A stretch of 64,000 bases of DNA from Paenibacillus azoreducens (lineage in GTDB: Bacteria > Bacillota > Bacilli > Paenibacillales > Paenibacillaceae): contig NZ_AP025343.1 of the NCBI RefSeq assembly GCF_021654775.1, positions 434,001 to 498,000 on the forward strand, read 5' to 3'. The translations under genes and the position numbers were made by a program. Below are positions 27,078-36,504 of this stretch, one piece after another. Within the stretch, counting starts at the first letter, position 1. Each line of letters begins with the position of its first letter. The notes under the pieces were generated by a model. That model ran no database searches, was not told the origin of the DNA, and saw nothing but the letters and a program-made list of their open reading frames with translations.

Positions 27078-28592
27078 ATGTTGAACTCCGGATTGAAAAA
27101 AACATGGAGAATGGGGAGAATCGCCGCGTTGGCGCTTCTGATCGCCTTGCAGCCGATTATGTTTGTTTCCGGGACCGTCGAGGCTTCCTGGGCAAGCGCA
27201 CATGCGATATCAGCCGGACAGGGCGGTGATCCAGCTGATCAGCCAAGTGGCGAACCCGCTGAAGGGCCGTCTGACGGATCCGGTAATGTTGGCGAACCTG
27301 GTAACGGCTCAGTTGATGTGCCGTCGGATGGGAGAGACGGTGATCCGGCTGACGGTCAGATCGACAAACCGCAGGAAGATCCCGTGGATGGCTCTTTGAT
27401 CCCGGAAGGAAAAGAAAAGGATCCGCTCGATGATCCCGCAGGAACGGGCGACCCGTCCGTACAAGAAGTTCATCATATGAAACCACTGTTGAATAACGGG
27501 TTTGAAGAGCCGCTGAATGCGGATGGGAGCATCCCGGGCTGGAGCATGTTTTTTGCTCCGAATGAAGGGACTTCCCATGAAATAACGCAGGATATGCGCT
27601 ATTACGGCAATTCAAGCCTGAAGCTGGTAGACAAATCGAATACGCTGCCGATTTATTTGCAAAGCGATCCGCGCCCTGTAACGCCAGGATATACGTATAA
27701 TGGGTCGGCCATGATGTATATTGCCCCGAATGCGGGGAATGCGGCCGGAGCGAGCCTGGTGCTTCGTTTCTATGATGCAGCCGGGAAACAGGTCAACACG
27801 GATAAGGATGGCGAGAACATCGTTCATTTAAGAACCGTCGGGTCATGGACACGGGTTATGGTTACGGGTACTGCGCCAGCCAATGCCGTAAATGCCAGAA
27901 TGGCAGCCTCTATTTCGAACTACTTTACGGCTGAGTCGGGTGCTTTTTACGATGACTTCACCTTAACCTCACCGCAAGAAGAGAAAGCGCCGGGAAGCTT
28001 GCATCTGCAAATGCCGACAGGCTTTTCGGGAAGCCGGCTTCTTGAAGCCAAGGTTATGCTGAGCCGCGGTCAGGACGTGCAGAAGGCATTTGGCAGCTTG
28101 CGTTATGATCCGGCGGTGCTGGAGGTTGCAGATGCAGCCGCAGCAAGTGATTTTAATGCAGGCGGGGCAGCAAAACTGGATTGGAGTCATGAGTCGGGGA
28201 TTCTTAAATTCGAGGCGCTCAAACCGGCGGGTTCCACCGTTAGTGATGACAAACAGGTATTAACTGTCACCTTTAAAGTTTTGGGTGAGCCGGAGCGGGT
28301 GGACGTTACGCTGCTGGAGGGTTCCGGCGTACAGGATTCAGAGGGTGTCCAGAACAACAAGATTTATATTAGTACATCCGATGAACGGACCAGCACCCAG
28401 ATCCGCAGAGCATCGCTGGATGTGAACGGTGACGGGAAAACGGATCTGTTTGACGTAATGGCTGTAGCCAAAATGGTCGGTCAAATGGCGACGGGAGACA
28501 ACTGGAAATATGATATCAACAATGACGGCAGAATTGATCAAGCGGATGTCGAAGCGCTGACCAACGCAATCCTGTCGAAGCTGCTGGATTAG
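27078..28592 (+). CDS. Secreted CBM-like / cohesin-like / dockerin protein
   Basis: 504 residues. Signal peptide (about 1-37), an acidic Gly/Pro/Asp/Ser linker (about 45-135), a CBM4/9-like beta-sandwich (about 138-285, starting NNGFEEPLNADGSIPGW), a cohesin-like domain (about 298-425), and a type I dockerin at the end with two calcium loops, DVNGDGKTDLFDV and DINNDGRIDQADV. No catalytic domain is visible. The dockerin could bind the SLH-anchored cohesin just upstream, and the protein's own cohesin-like domain could bind another partner. Confidence 0.75.
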   Translation: MLNSGLKKTWRMGRIAALALLIALQPIMFVSGTVEASWASAHAISAGQGGDPADQPSGEPAEGPSDGSGNVGEPGNGSVDVPSDGRDGDPADGQIDKPQEDPVDGSLIPEGKEKDPLDDPAGTGDPSVQEVHHMKPLLNNGFEEPLNADGSIPGWSMFFAPNEGTSHEITQDMRYYGNSSLKLVDKSNTLPIYLQSDPRPVTPGYTYNGSAMMYIAPNAGNAAGASLVLRFYDAAGKQVNTDKDGENIVHLRTVGSWTRVMVTGTAPANAVNARMAASISNYFTAESGAFYDDFTLTSPQEEKAPGSLHLQMPTGFSGSRLLEAKVMLSRGQDVQKAFGSLRYDPAVLEVADAAAASDFNAGGAAKLDWSHESGILKFEALKPAGSTVSDDKQVLTVTFKVLGEPERVDVTLLEGSGVQDSEGVQNNKIYISTSDERTSTQIRRASLDVNGDGKTDLFDVMAVAKMVGQMATGDNWKYDINNDGRIDQADVEALTNAILSKLLD

Positions 28593-28612
28593 GACGAAGG
28601 AGGGCATGCTCT

Positions 28613-31600
28613 ATGATACCACGCGGTATGAGAAACCGTTCAATCACTTTGGCGCTTGTCTTGGCGCTGGGGCTGAGTTTGCTATTGCCGATGGGGGCGC
28701 AGGCAGCCTCGCAGAAGGAGAGCAAATTGTCGAAATTAAAGTTTGGAACGCCCATAAATCTTGGGTATCCGATCCGTTCCGTGTCGATCAACGACGGCGT
28801 GATGGGAAAGGAAGACGGGAGGGATGTGCTGTACACGACGGCATCGACTACCCCGGCCGTATTTAACGTGATTGATGTCAAAAATAATGGGTATATCCGT
28901 ACTTTTGAGCTTGAAGGAGTCGCCCAATCGTGGAGACATGTCATTGCTCCTGACGGCACCGTTTATATTGGCGCCATTACTTCATCAGGTACGGGAGAGC
29001 TGTGGAGCTACTCGCCGGTTTCCAAAACCGTCCAGAAGCTCAAGGTCATCGGAAGCGAGAAATCGGTATGGTCCATGACGACCGATCCGGCAGGCAATGT
29101 CTATATCGGCACCTATGATCATGGCAAGCTGTTCCAATACAACCCGAAGACCAAAGAATTAAGGGATTACGGGAGCTTGCTCGCTAACCACAACTATATA
29201 CGCTCCATGGCTTACGTTGATGGATACATTTATGCCGGCATGGCGCTTCCGTTCGAAGTCGTGAAGGTAAACGTGGAGACGGGGGCTTCGGAATTGATCT
29301 CCGACGAAGTACCGGGCATTCTTGGCATAGAACATGAAAAGCTGGAATTCGCCTATGATATGGCTGTAGTGGATAAATATCTGTTCGTCAAAGCAAGCGG
29401 AGAAGCAGGTTTGATGATGGTCTACTACAATCTGCAGGAACAGAAGTGGGAGGATAAATATATAGGCGTTGACCCGGTTAGCGGTAAAGGAGTAATGAGC
29501 TATAACCAGATCCCTGTCGCGGACGGCAAAGCTTATGTGCCTGCTCACGGAGGCATCGTTGAGGTCGATTTGGCGACACTGGCAACGAGAAATACCGGAA
29601 TCAGCTTTGCCACTTCCTTGCGGGGGGCGGCCTGGATCAATATGGAGGATCCTGAACTAACCCCTGACCGCACGATCGTGACGATCCAGGCCAATGGCAA
29701 ATTGTCGGCACTGGACGTGAAGAAAGGGGTACGCAAAGATTTGCCTGGCGTTGCTGCGAAAGGCGGACCGATTCCGATTCATAATATGGAGCGGGGAACG
29801 GACGGACGCCTGTATATGTCCGCTTATCCCGGCGGGGTCGGCGGTGTGTTTAATCCGGCAACCCTTGAATCATCCAACTTCTTGATGGGGCAAGCGGAAG
29901 GGATCGTATCTGCCGGAAACAAGGTATATTACGGGATATACCCTGGCGGGTACATATATGAAGCTGATATTTCCGGTGGCAAAATGAGCGAGCCCAAGCT
30001 GCTGTTCCAGATTGGATCGGGTCAAGATAGACCCTATAAGATGGAGTATGCCGACGGCAAGCTGTTGATCGGTACGATTCCGGATTATGGGCAATTGGGC
30101 GGAGCATTAACGATTTACGATTTGGCGAGCGGGGAAAAGCAGGTTTACCGCAATATCATCAAGGATCACAGCATCGTAGGCCTTGCCTATAAGGACGGCA
30201 AAATTTATGGTTCAACCACCAAATCCGGCGGGTTAAACACAACGATGCCTGCGAATAACCCGGAAGTGTTTGTTTGGGATATGGCGAAAAAGGAAATGAC
30301 GATGCATACGCAGCTTACATCGTTGACAGGGCTTGGAAATCACCGGATGATCAGCGGCCTTGCTTTTGGTCCGGATGGTTTGTTGTGGGGCGGCGTTGAC
30401 GGTATTCTTTTTGCTCTAGATCCGGATGACCTTTCAGTCGTCAAGCAGAAAAACATCTATCCTGATGTGAAGGATTACGGAATGTGGCGTCCGTATTATT
30501 CCCGTTGGGGCGAGGATGGCCTTCTCTATATCGGGCTGGCGAACCGGATGACGGTTGTGGATCCGGCCACGATGGAGCATCGTACGCTAACCCCAAGCAA
30601 CTTTGCAATGAGCTTCATGACGCTCGCCAAGGACGCGAACGGGCATGAACAAATCTATTATACCGATGGCACGAAATTGATGATGATCCCGATTTCCAAG
30701 TCTGACAGCGTAAAGACGGCGGTTAGAAATGGCTGCTTCGAGGAACCGCTAAATGCGGACGGAAGCATCCCGGGCTGGAGCAACGCGGAATCTGGAACGG
30801 AAGTTGAGTTTAGTCTTTCGAAGGAGCAGAGCTATTGCGGAGAACCGGGGCAAAGTTTGAAAATTATTGACAAGTCGCAAAGCGATAAAGGCGTAGGCAG
30901 CTATCTTAGCGATCCGATTCCGGTCGTCCGCGGCGGTGAATATACGGCAGCGGCGAAGCTTTATATCGAGCAGGGACTGATTGAAGGTTCGAGAACGGAT
31001 GATTCCGGCATCGTTTTATATTTTTATGATAAATCCGGCGCACAGATCAGCACGGTACCTGGCACGTTAATTAAAGGCATGCCGCAGAAGGAATGGATCG
31101 ACATCTCTGCGACCGGCGCAGCTCCGGAGCGGGCGGCATTCGCACGAATTGCCTTGTATTCTTCGAAGTGGAACATGATGATCGGATATTATGATCAGGT
31201 AACATTTGAAGGTCAGTCTCCGGGCGGGCTGCAATTGAAGGCTGCGGGCGAAGTGTCCGTGGGAGATACGTTTGACGTGATCCTGCAGGCCAAGGACGTT
31301 ACCGACCTGTATGCGGTGCAGGCAGCATTGGCATTTGACCCTGCGCTGTTCGAAGTGGTGGATGTTCGGATGGCAGACGAGTTCGGTTCCGCAGCTACCG
31401 CTCACCTGGGGTGGAACCAAGACGGCGTGAAGGGCAAAATCAACATCATCGCCACCCAGTTAGGAGATCGGGCGCTTGGCGGCAACGTGGATATTGCGCA
31501 TATAACCGTGAAGGCGAAGCAAATTGGCGATCCCGCGGAAGTAGTGCTTGCCAGACAGTCCTTTTTTACCGACAAAAATGGAGATCTGACCAAGCTGTCC

Positions 31601-31825
31601 TACATGCTTTCGGAAGACGTGAAGCTTGGCATCCAGTTTGGATACGATGTGGAGGATTTCAACAAAGACCATAAAGTTGACGCTCAGGATGTCGCGCTCA
31701 TCGCCAAGCAATTGGGCAAGAAGCTTGACGACAGCAACCGAATGATGGACTTGAACGGAGATGGAGTTATTGATATCAGCGATATTGCGCTGGTTGTGTT
31801 GAAAACGTTGGAGTCCATGAAATAG
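28613..31825 (+). CDS. Large secreted beta-propeller / CBM-like / cohesin-like / dockerin protein
   Basis: 1070 residues. Signal peptide (about 1-31, AQA), then some 650 residues of repeated blade-like motifs (e.g. TDPAGNVYIGTYDHGKLFQY, GADGxLY types) resembling a PQQ/NHL/SMP-30-like propeller. A CBM-like domain begins at about 707 and shares FEEPLNADGSIPGWS with the protein upstream. A cohesin-like domain (about 865-990) and a dockerin (about 1003-1070; loops DFNKDHKVDAQDV and DLNGDGVIDISDI) follow. The first loop has His for the usual Gly. The ATG is eight bases after AAGGAGGG. Enzymatic activity (for example a lyase) is possible but not shown. Confidence 0.75.
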   Translation: MIPRGMRNRSITLALVLALGLSLLLPMGAQAASQKESKLSKLKFGTPINLGYPIRSVSINDGVMGKEDGRDVLYTTASTTPAVFNVIDVKNNGYIRTFELEGVAQSWRHVIAPDGTVYIGAITSSGTGELWSYSPVSKTVQKLKVIGSEKSVWSMTTDPAGNVYIGTYDHGKLFQYNPKTKELRDYGSLLANHNYIRSMAYVDGYIYAGMALPFEVVKVNVETGASELISDEVPGILGIEHEKLEFAYDMAVVDKYLFVKASGEAGLMMVYYNLQEQKWEDKYIGVDPVSGKGVMSYNQIPVADGKAYVPAHGGIVEVDLATLATRNTGISFATSLRGAAWINMEDPELTPDRTIVTIQANGKLSALDVKKGVRKDLPGVAAKGGPIPIHNMERGTDGRLYMSAYPGGVGGVFNPATLESSNFLMGQAEGIVSAGNKVYYGIYPGGYIYEADISGGKMSEPKLLFQIGSGQDRPYKMEYADGKLLIGTIPDYGQLGGALTIYDLASGEKQVYRNIIKDHSIVGLAYKDGKIYGSTTKSGGLNTTMPANNPEVFVWDMAKKEMTMHTQLTSLTGLGNHRMISGLAFGPDGLLWGGVDGILFALDPDDLSVVKQKNIYPDVKDYGMWRPYYSRWGEDGLLYIGLANRMTVVDPATMEHRTLTPSNFAMSFMTLAKDANGHEQIYYTDGTKLMMIPISKSDSVKTAVRNGCFEEPLNADGSIPGWSNAESGTEVEFSLSKEQSYCGEPGQSLKIIDKSQSDKGVGSYLSDPIPVVRGGEYTAAAKLYIEQGLIEGSRTDDSGIVLYFYDKSGAQISTVPGTLIKGMPQKEWIDISATGAAPERAAFARIALYSSKWNMMIGYYDQVTFEGQSPGGLQLKAAGEVSVGDTFDVILQAKDVTDLYAVQAALAFDPALFEVVDVRMADEFGSAATAHLGWNQDGVKGKINIIATQLGDRALGGNVDIAHITVKAKQIGDPAEVVLARQSFFTDKNGDLTKLSYMLSEDVKLGIQFGYDVEDFNKDHKVDAQDVALIAKQLGKKLDDSNRMMDLNGDGVIDISDIALVVLKTLESMK

Positions 31826-31900
31826 GGGCTAAGCGTCTCCTAAATGAGACCGTATTAAGCGGGTTGACCGCTGCGGCCCTTGAAAACCAATGGATATAGT

Positions 31901-32089
31901 CTCTAACGAAACTACAGAGCGCTATTACCTCAAAAACAAGGACAAATTAAATCTAACGAAACTACCAAGCGCTATTTAAGACAATTCCAGGTATATAGCC
32001 ACTTATTTAGCTTGATAGTGATATCCAGTTTCGTTAAAATTTTCAAATGTCTTTTTTGGCACAAATAGCGATACCAGGTTTCGTTAAAA
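31901..32089. repeat. Four-arm palindromic repeat, TAACGAAAC family, copy 2 (inverted)
   Basis: Arms at about 31903, 31953, 32014 and 32064. The whole is the reverse complement arrangement of the copy at 15830-16014. The rest of the gap 31826-32483 has inverted relatives of the short repeat modules seen near 18120-18190 (about 32190-32315) and a terminator. Confidence 0.75.
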
Positions 32090-32380
32090 GCCCGCATGAC
32101 CTCACGGTCGCCACCAACGATGAAAATGTTATGGGTTTTGTCTCAAAACGCAAAAGCACATTTTCGTATAAATTCGAAGCCGAAAGTATATGCTTTCTAT
32201 GCTAGTTTTCCTTCGAAAAGCTTTTAGGCGACCGGAGTATATGCTGCCAAAGCAGTTTTTTTAATAGCTTTTAGCTTCGTAAGGATCCATTCCGTCTCCT
32301 CCGCTACAGTTGCCTCCGGTCAAATACTAATTATGATCGTTGGTGGAGACGAATGGCTGCATCAATGCGATTCTGCAAAT

Positions 32381-32430
32381 AAAACAAGGCGCCCCTTCTT
32401 CGGTTGAACACTGGAAAAGGGGCGTCGTTT
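32381..32430 (-). terminator. Terminator of the DapA-like operon
   Basis: On the minus strand ACGCCCCTT pairs with AAGGGGCG and is followed by CCTTGTTTTATTT. Confidence 0.65.
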
Positions 32431-32483
32431 TGCTACGGATATGTTTATAATTCCTTGTTATGACCAGTTTTAGCGAGTCTGTT

Positions 32484-33554
32484 TTATTCTTCACCCAGCC
32501 ACTCTGCAAGATGCGCGGATACAAAGGCATCATCGTTCAGGTGCGGATATTCCCGATATACACGATCGATTTCTTCCATTTGTCCCGGAGACAAGGTTTC
32601 ATTCGGATTCAGGCACCATATGCCCTGCAGCAAGCCTTGGCGGCGAAGCACTTCATGAATGCCCGGGATGCAGCCTGCGAAATGATGCGCCGGATCAAAA
32701 AATGCGGCATTCGAATCCGTTACCTGCACGTTTTTCGTCAGCCATTCTGTTGATATTTCACCGTTTGTGCGGACGCGCTTAATCTCCTCCAGCAGTTCAA
32801 CGGCTTTTTGCGTCCAAACCGCCCAATGCCCCAGCAGCCCTCCGACTATTTGCTTCTCCACCGTTTCGCCGCCCACCTCAAAACGATATGTCGTCAGCAG
32901 GTCGTTGATGATATTATCATCATTTCCCGTATACAGCGCAATTTCGTCGCGTCTGCTTGAATAACACACCGCACGGGCGACATCGATCGTCTGATAACGG
33001 TTGAAAGGCGCCATTTTAATCGCGACAACGTTGGGTATTTCCGCAAATTTGAGCCAGAAGTCAAAACTGAAAATCCGGCCGCCTACTGATGGCTGTAAGT
33101 AGAAGCCGATCACGGGCATAATGGCCGCGACTTGCTTCGTTCTTTCCAAAATGTCATGTTCGCTCCAGTCGGCAAGGCCCCCCATACTCAACAGGGCAGC
33201 ATCATAACCAAGAGATTGGGCGAATTCTGTTTCGCGAATGGCCTGGTCCGTTGGCCCGCAAATGCCGGCTACCTTGATAAATGGGCGATTTATATTGGCA
33301 TTTGCAATCTCTTCAGCCGCCATGCGGAGCACAGGTTCATATAAATTGTAAGGTTCATCACGGATCTCGAATTGCGTAGAATGAACGCCAATCGCGATGC
33401 CGCCTGCTCCCGATGCTGCATAATATCGGGTTAACGCCCGTTGATGCCGTTCATCCAATTGGCGGTTCCCATCCAATGCAAGCGGATGCGCCGGTATGAC
33501 CAGCCCTTCATGCAGCGCTTGAAACAGTTCAGGCGAAAGCGTTGTAGCAGCCAC
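32484..33554 (-). CDS. Dihydrodipicolinate synthase-family (DapA-like) lyase
   Basis: 356 residues, longer than DapA (about 290). Class I aldolase of the DapA/NAL superfamily: the Schiff-base lysine fits AIKMAPFNR and the conserved tyrosine GFYLQPS. The family condenses or splits pyruvate-type 2-oxo acids. Being in an operon with an NAD epimerase and a regulator, it is more likely catabolic than lysine-biosynthetic. Start is a GTG that overlaps the upstream stop by one base (TAGTG). Confidence 0.8.
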   Translation of the reverse strand: MAATTLSPELFQALHEGLVIPAHPLALDGNRQLDERHQRALTRYYAASGAGGIAIGVHSTQFEIRDEPYNLYEPVLRMAAEEIANANINRPFIKVAGICGPTDQAIRETEFAQSLGYDAALLSMGGLADWSEHDILERTKQVAAIMPVIGFYLQPSVGGRIFSFDFWLKFAEIPNVVAIKMAPFNRYQTIDVARAVCYSSRRDEIALYTGNDDNIINDLLTTYRFEVGGETVEKQIVGGLLGHWAVWTQKAVELLEEIKRVRTNGEISTEWLTKNVQVTDSNAAFFDPAHHFAGCIPGIHEVLRRQGLLQGIWCLNPNETLSPGQMEEIDRVYREYPHLNDDAFVSAHLAEWLGEE

Positions 33555-34570
33555 TAGAATTTCCCCTTTCTTTCCTGAAAATGAGTCGGTTTATTCCACG
33601 TTGTTCCGCCGGCTTGAATCCATTCCGCCAGCCAATCGATCATTTGCAGCAAAGAGACCGAAGGATAGCCGAAGCGCTGATGTGATTTTGATGCGTTATT
33701 CAACAGCGCTATCTCCGATTCCGTGCCTTCGAACAATGCTTCTTTGTTAAGCCGCTTGGCGAATTCTTCGGCAGCCCAGCGAATCGACATCGTTTCAGGA
33801 CCCGTGATATTCATGATGCTGGGCGGACTTGTGCATTCCGTCAGACAACGCAGCGCCATCTGATTGGCATCACCCTGCCAAATCACGTTGGCATGGCCCA
33901 TCGTCAAGTCAATCGCCCGCCCTTCATTGACGGCTTTGGCGATTTCGAGCAGTACGCCATAACGCATGTCAATCGCGTAATTCAAACGGTAAAACAGCAT
34001 CGGCGTCCCGTTTTTATGGGAGTGGTATTCAAAGATGCGCTCGCGCCCCAAGGTTGATTGCGCATATTCCCCGATCGGCTCAGGCGTTACCGACTCGCTG
34101 GCTCCACCGCTGCCGACAGGCATAAAAGGGTAAATGTTGCCTGAAGAAAATACGACAATCCGGGAGTCCTTATATTTCTCCGACACTCTGCCAGGCAAAT
34201 AGGTATTCATGCCCCAAGTGAAATACTCGCGGCCTGTAGTCCCGAATTTATTGCCTGCCATATAAATAATGTTGTCGGCATGGGGCAATTGCTTCAGTTC
34301 GTCATCATTTAACAGATCGCATGAAATCGTCTCGATCCCTGCGTCCTCCAGCTCGCGTCTTGCTTCATTATTCGAGAATCTCGATACGCCAATCACGCGC
34401 TTGTTTAATCCGCCCTCGCGGATGGCGTTTTGAGCCAGCCGGGCCAAGCTCGGCCCCATTTTTCCGCCTACTCCAAGAATCAGAATATCACCGTCTACTG
34501 AAGATAAATCTTCGACTAACGTCTGAGAAGGTTCCGCCAATTTCGCTTCTAATTCCTCCAGTGTTTTCAA
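33554..34570 (-). CDS. NAD(P)-dependent epimerase/dehydratase-like protein
   Basis: 338 residues with an extended-SDR fold: nucleotide motif ILGVGGKMG, FSSGNIYP strand and a sugar-nucleotide-epimerase-like C-terminus (MNITGPETMSIRWAAEEFAK). The classical YxxxK is not evident at the usual place (EYAQSTLGRERIFEYHS), so the catalytic tyrosine is uncertain. A TTG start after AAAGGGG is chosen; another in-frame TTG at 34636 lacks a site. It likely oxidises or epimerises the substrate of the DapA-like lyase, with which it overlaps by one base. Confidence 0.7.
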   Translation of the reverse strand: MKTLEELEAKLAEPSQTLVEDLSSVDGDILILGVGGKMGPSLARLAQNAIREGGLNKRVIGVSRFSNNEARRELEDAGIETISCDLLNDDELKQLPHADNIIYMAGNKFGTTGREYFTWGMNTYLPGRVSEKYKDSRIVVFSSGNIYPFMPVGSGGASESVTPEPIGEYAQSTLGRERIFEYHSHKNGTPMLFYRLNYAIDMRYGVLLEIAKAVNEGRAIDLTMGHANVIWQGDANQMALRCLTECTSPPSIMNITGPETMSIRWAAEEFAKRLNKEALFEGTESEIALLNNASKSHQRFGYPSVSLLQMIDWLAEWIQAGGTTWNKPTHFQERKGKF

Positions 34571-34673
34571 AGCGATTTGCCCCTTTCTTGGTATGGATTC
34601 ATCTCCATCATAACGACATCGCATATAAAAAGACAAATCTTTTAATTGTCTTTAAATCGGCGAATAAATGCTG

Positions 34674-35987
34674 TTATGTTTTATCCTTCAAAAAAGTAAA
34701 CCGGAAAATTTGGCGAGGTCTTCCCTTTGGGACTTTCTGCATGCCGGCGATGTCAGCGAGCCCGTTATCGATCCAAAGCAACAATAGCCGATGGGCGCTT
34801 CTTACCGTCACGTCAAGCAAAGCGGCAAGCTCATGAACCGTATATTCATATGTATCGTATTTCGCCGTATGGGACAGCAGCTTGCTTAAATAAGCGCTTG
34901 TCATGCCGGCGTTCTCGGCTTTTTTGATCAATGCCTTATGAGTTGCCGATAGCACGGTATGCAAGGGATCCGCCATCTCGAGCGGACCGATCAAGGTTTG
35001 ATCCTCGCGAATAATAAAGCAGGTATTGCCCCCGGCTTCCTTCGATTTGCGGAGCGCGGCCCGTGCGTTGGTTCCCGCTTCATTGGCCGATGTTCCAAAC
35101 CCCACCCCCAGGCTTAAGGAAATCCCAAAAGATTGGTTTGCGTCTTTGGCAAGCGGAATCGTTTTGTAACCTCCGGTCTCCCGTTCAAAGATGCCCCGCG
35201 TTGTGAAAAATAAATATTCATCCCCGCTGAGCGATGTTAGATAGCCGTCCAGCGATTCGACATAGTCCAGTACCATGCGATGAATATCCAGCTTAAGCTT
35301 TTGCACCTCATGTTCATTGCTTCGTTTCATGACCAGCTTGCCGAAATCATCGACCTTAATCATACCGACGACGATTTGCGATTCTTTGATGCGGCGGGAC
35401 TCCGTGGAGAGGAGCGCGCGTTCCAGTGTTACGCTCATATCCTGGTCCGAGGGGATGAGCCACTCATTGGCGGCTTGAACCCCAGACAGCCTGCGGGCAA
35501 CCGATTCCACACCGGTAATGGCCAAGGAACAATCCCCGGAGTCCGAAAGGTTACGATGAAATTCAAAGAGCTTGTCAGGCGAGGCATGTGCGGGACCGTT
35601 AAAGACAACTGCCTTTGTATGCTCGATCCCAAGGTCTTTGAGGGTGTTCATCACCATGGATTTCGTAAGCGAATCGATTGAAATGCCGCCGCTTAGGCGA
35701 TTGGTCTGCAGTGCTTGAAATAATGTTTTATATAACCCGGTTCCCGTTAACGGCACATAATGCACCGGAATCGTGATGCTCACATTATCTTTAACCTTGC
35801 GATGGGAGTTCGCGCCAAATAAAAGCAGCACCTCGACTTCCATCATCAACGCCGCGGCTGTGGCGGGGATTTCATCCTCATCCTTTACAATCCGTACAAT
35901 CGGCATAAATGTCGGGAATGCCTTAATCACTTTTAACAGCCTGTTTACAACCTGCTGCAATCCGATGATGCCTATCTTGATTTGCAT
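34674..35987 (-). CDS. Predicted regulator with degenerate GGDEF-like and winged-helix domains
   Basis: 437 residues. The N-terminal third (IGIIGLQQVVNRLLKVIKAF) resembles a PrpR_N/receiver-like sensing fold. The middle has a nucleotide-cyclase-like domain: GMIKVDDFG, then SLSGDEYLFF where GGDEF would be, then LGVGFGTSANEAGTNARAAL, closer to GTP cyclohydrolase III/GGDEF relatives than to an active diguanylate cyclase. The last 80 residues form a winged helix (YTVHELAALLDVTVRSAHRLL). ATG at 35987 follows AAAGGAAG. It precedes the epimerase and lyase genes by 103 bases and probably controls them. I know of no characterised member. Confidence 0.55.
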   Translation of the reverse strand: MQIKIGIIGLQQVVNRLLKVIKAFPTFMPIVRIVKDEDEIPATAAALMMEVEVLLLFGANSHRKVKDNVSITIPVHYVPLTGTGLYKTLFQALQTNRLSGGISIDSLTKSMVMNTLKDLGIEHTKAVVFNGPAHASPDKLFEFHRNLSDSGDCSLAITGVESVARRLSGVQAANEWLIPSDQDMSVTLERALLSTESRRIKESQIVVGMIKVDDFGKLVMKRSNEHEVQKLKLDIHRMVLDYVESLDGYLTSLSGDEYLFFTTRGIFERETGGYKTIPLAKDANQSFGISLSLGVGFGTSANEAGTNARAALRKSKEAGGNTCFIIREDQTLIGPLEMADPLHTVLSATHKALIKKAENAGMTSAYLSKLLSHTAKYDTYEYTVHELAALLDVTVRSAHRLLLLWIDNGLADIAGMQKVPKGRPRQIFRFTFLKDKT

Positions 35988-36035
35988 GTAACCGAGCACT
36001 TCCTTTCTACAGTCGATTGGAACATGGCTTGCCGG

Positions 36036-36373
36036 TGCTGAAAACCGACCTTTTTAAACACGTACTCCTACTATTTCATGTATGAGTTGTTTTTTCAAGC
36101 ATCATGAACGGCTCCGTGGCGTAATGATTGAACTCTATTTTTCAAAACTGCGGCATAACGCATCTTGGCAACCGCCGGTACCTTCTTTTTTCCATAATAA
36201 CTTCATAACTTCTGCGGCATAAGAAAAACGTCTAACGACGTACTTTCATAAGAAGACAGACGGCGGTTAGCGGGAGTTTTTCCTGCGATGATAGAATCTA
36301 TAAGTTTTTTGGGGTCCCCGCAAAGTATTTAGAATAAGCATCGAAGCATAGGCTCCACTTTGTGGGGTTATTT
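36036..36373. repeat. Cluster of intergenic repeats: hairpin-element remnant, 108-bp-type unit, GGGGTCCCC copy 2
   Basis: A remnant of the 10441 element's right end (GGTGCTGAAAACCGACCTTTTT, about 36036-36057 region), a single relative of the 108-bp unit (36220-36310: AAGAAAAACGTC, GACAGACGGCGGTTAGCGG, TTTTTCCTGCGATGATAG), and the GGGGTCCCCGCAAAGT hairpin (36311-36373). The gap 35988-36504 has no gene. Confidence 0.6.
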
Positions 36374-36421
36374 AGCGATATAAGGAAGCGGAGACTCCGG
36401 AACTTTTACTTTCGTATATCT

Positions 36422-36495
36422 AAGAAAAATCCCCTTCCAGCCCACAGTGTTTCGTCTATGGTTCATAGACTTTACACTGTTTGCCGAAAAGGGAT
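36422..36495 (-). terminator. Strong terminator of the ABC exporter operon
   Basis: On the minus strand a three-part stem (ATCCC/GGGGAT, CAGTGT/ACACTG, GTCTATG/CATAGAC) is followed by TTTTTCTT. Confidence 0.7.
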
Positions 36496-36504
36496 AATTG
36501 TTGG

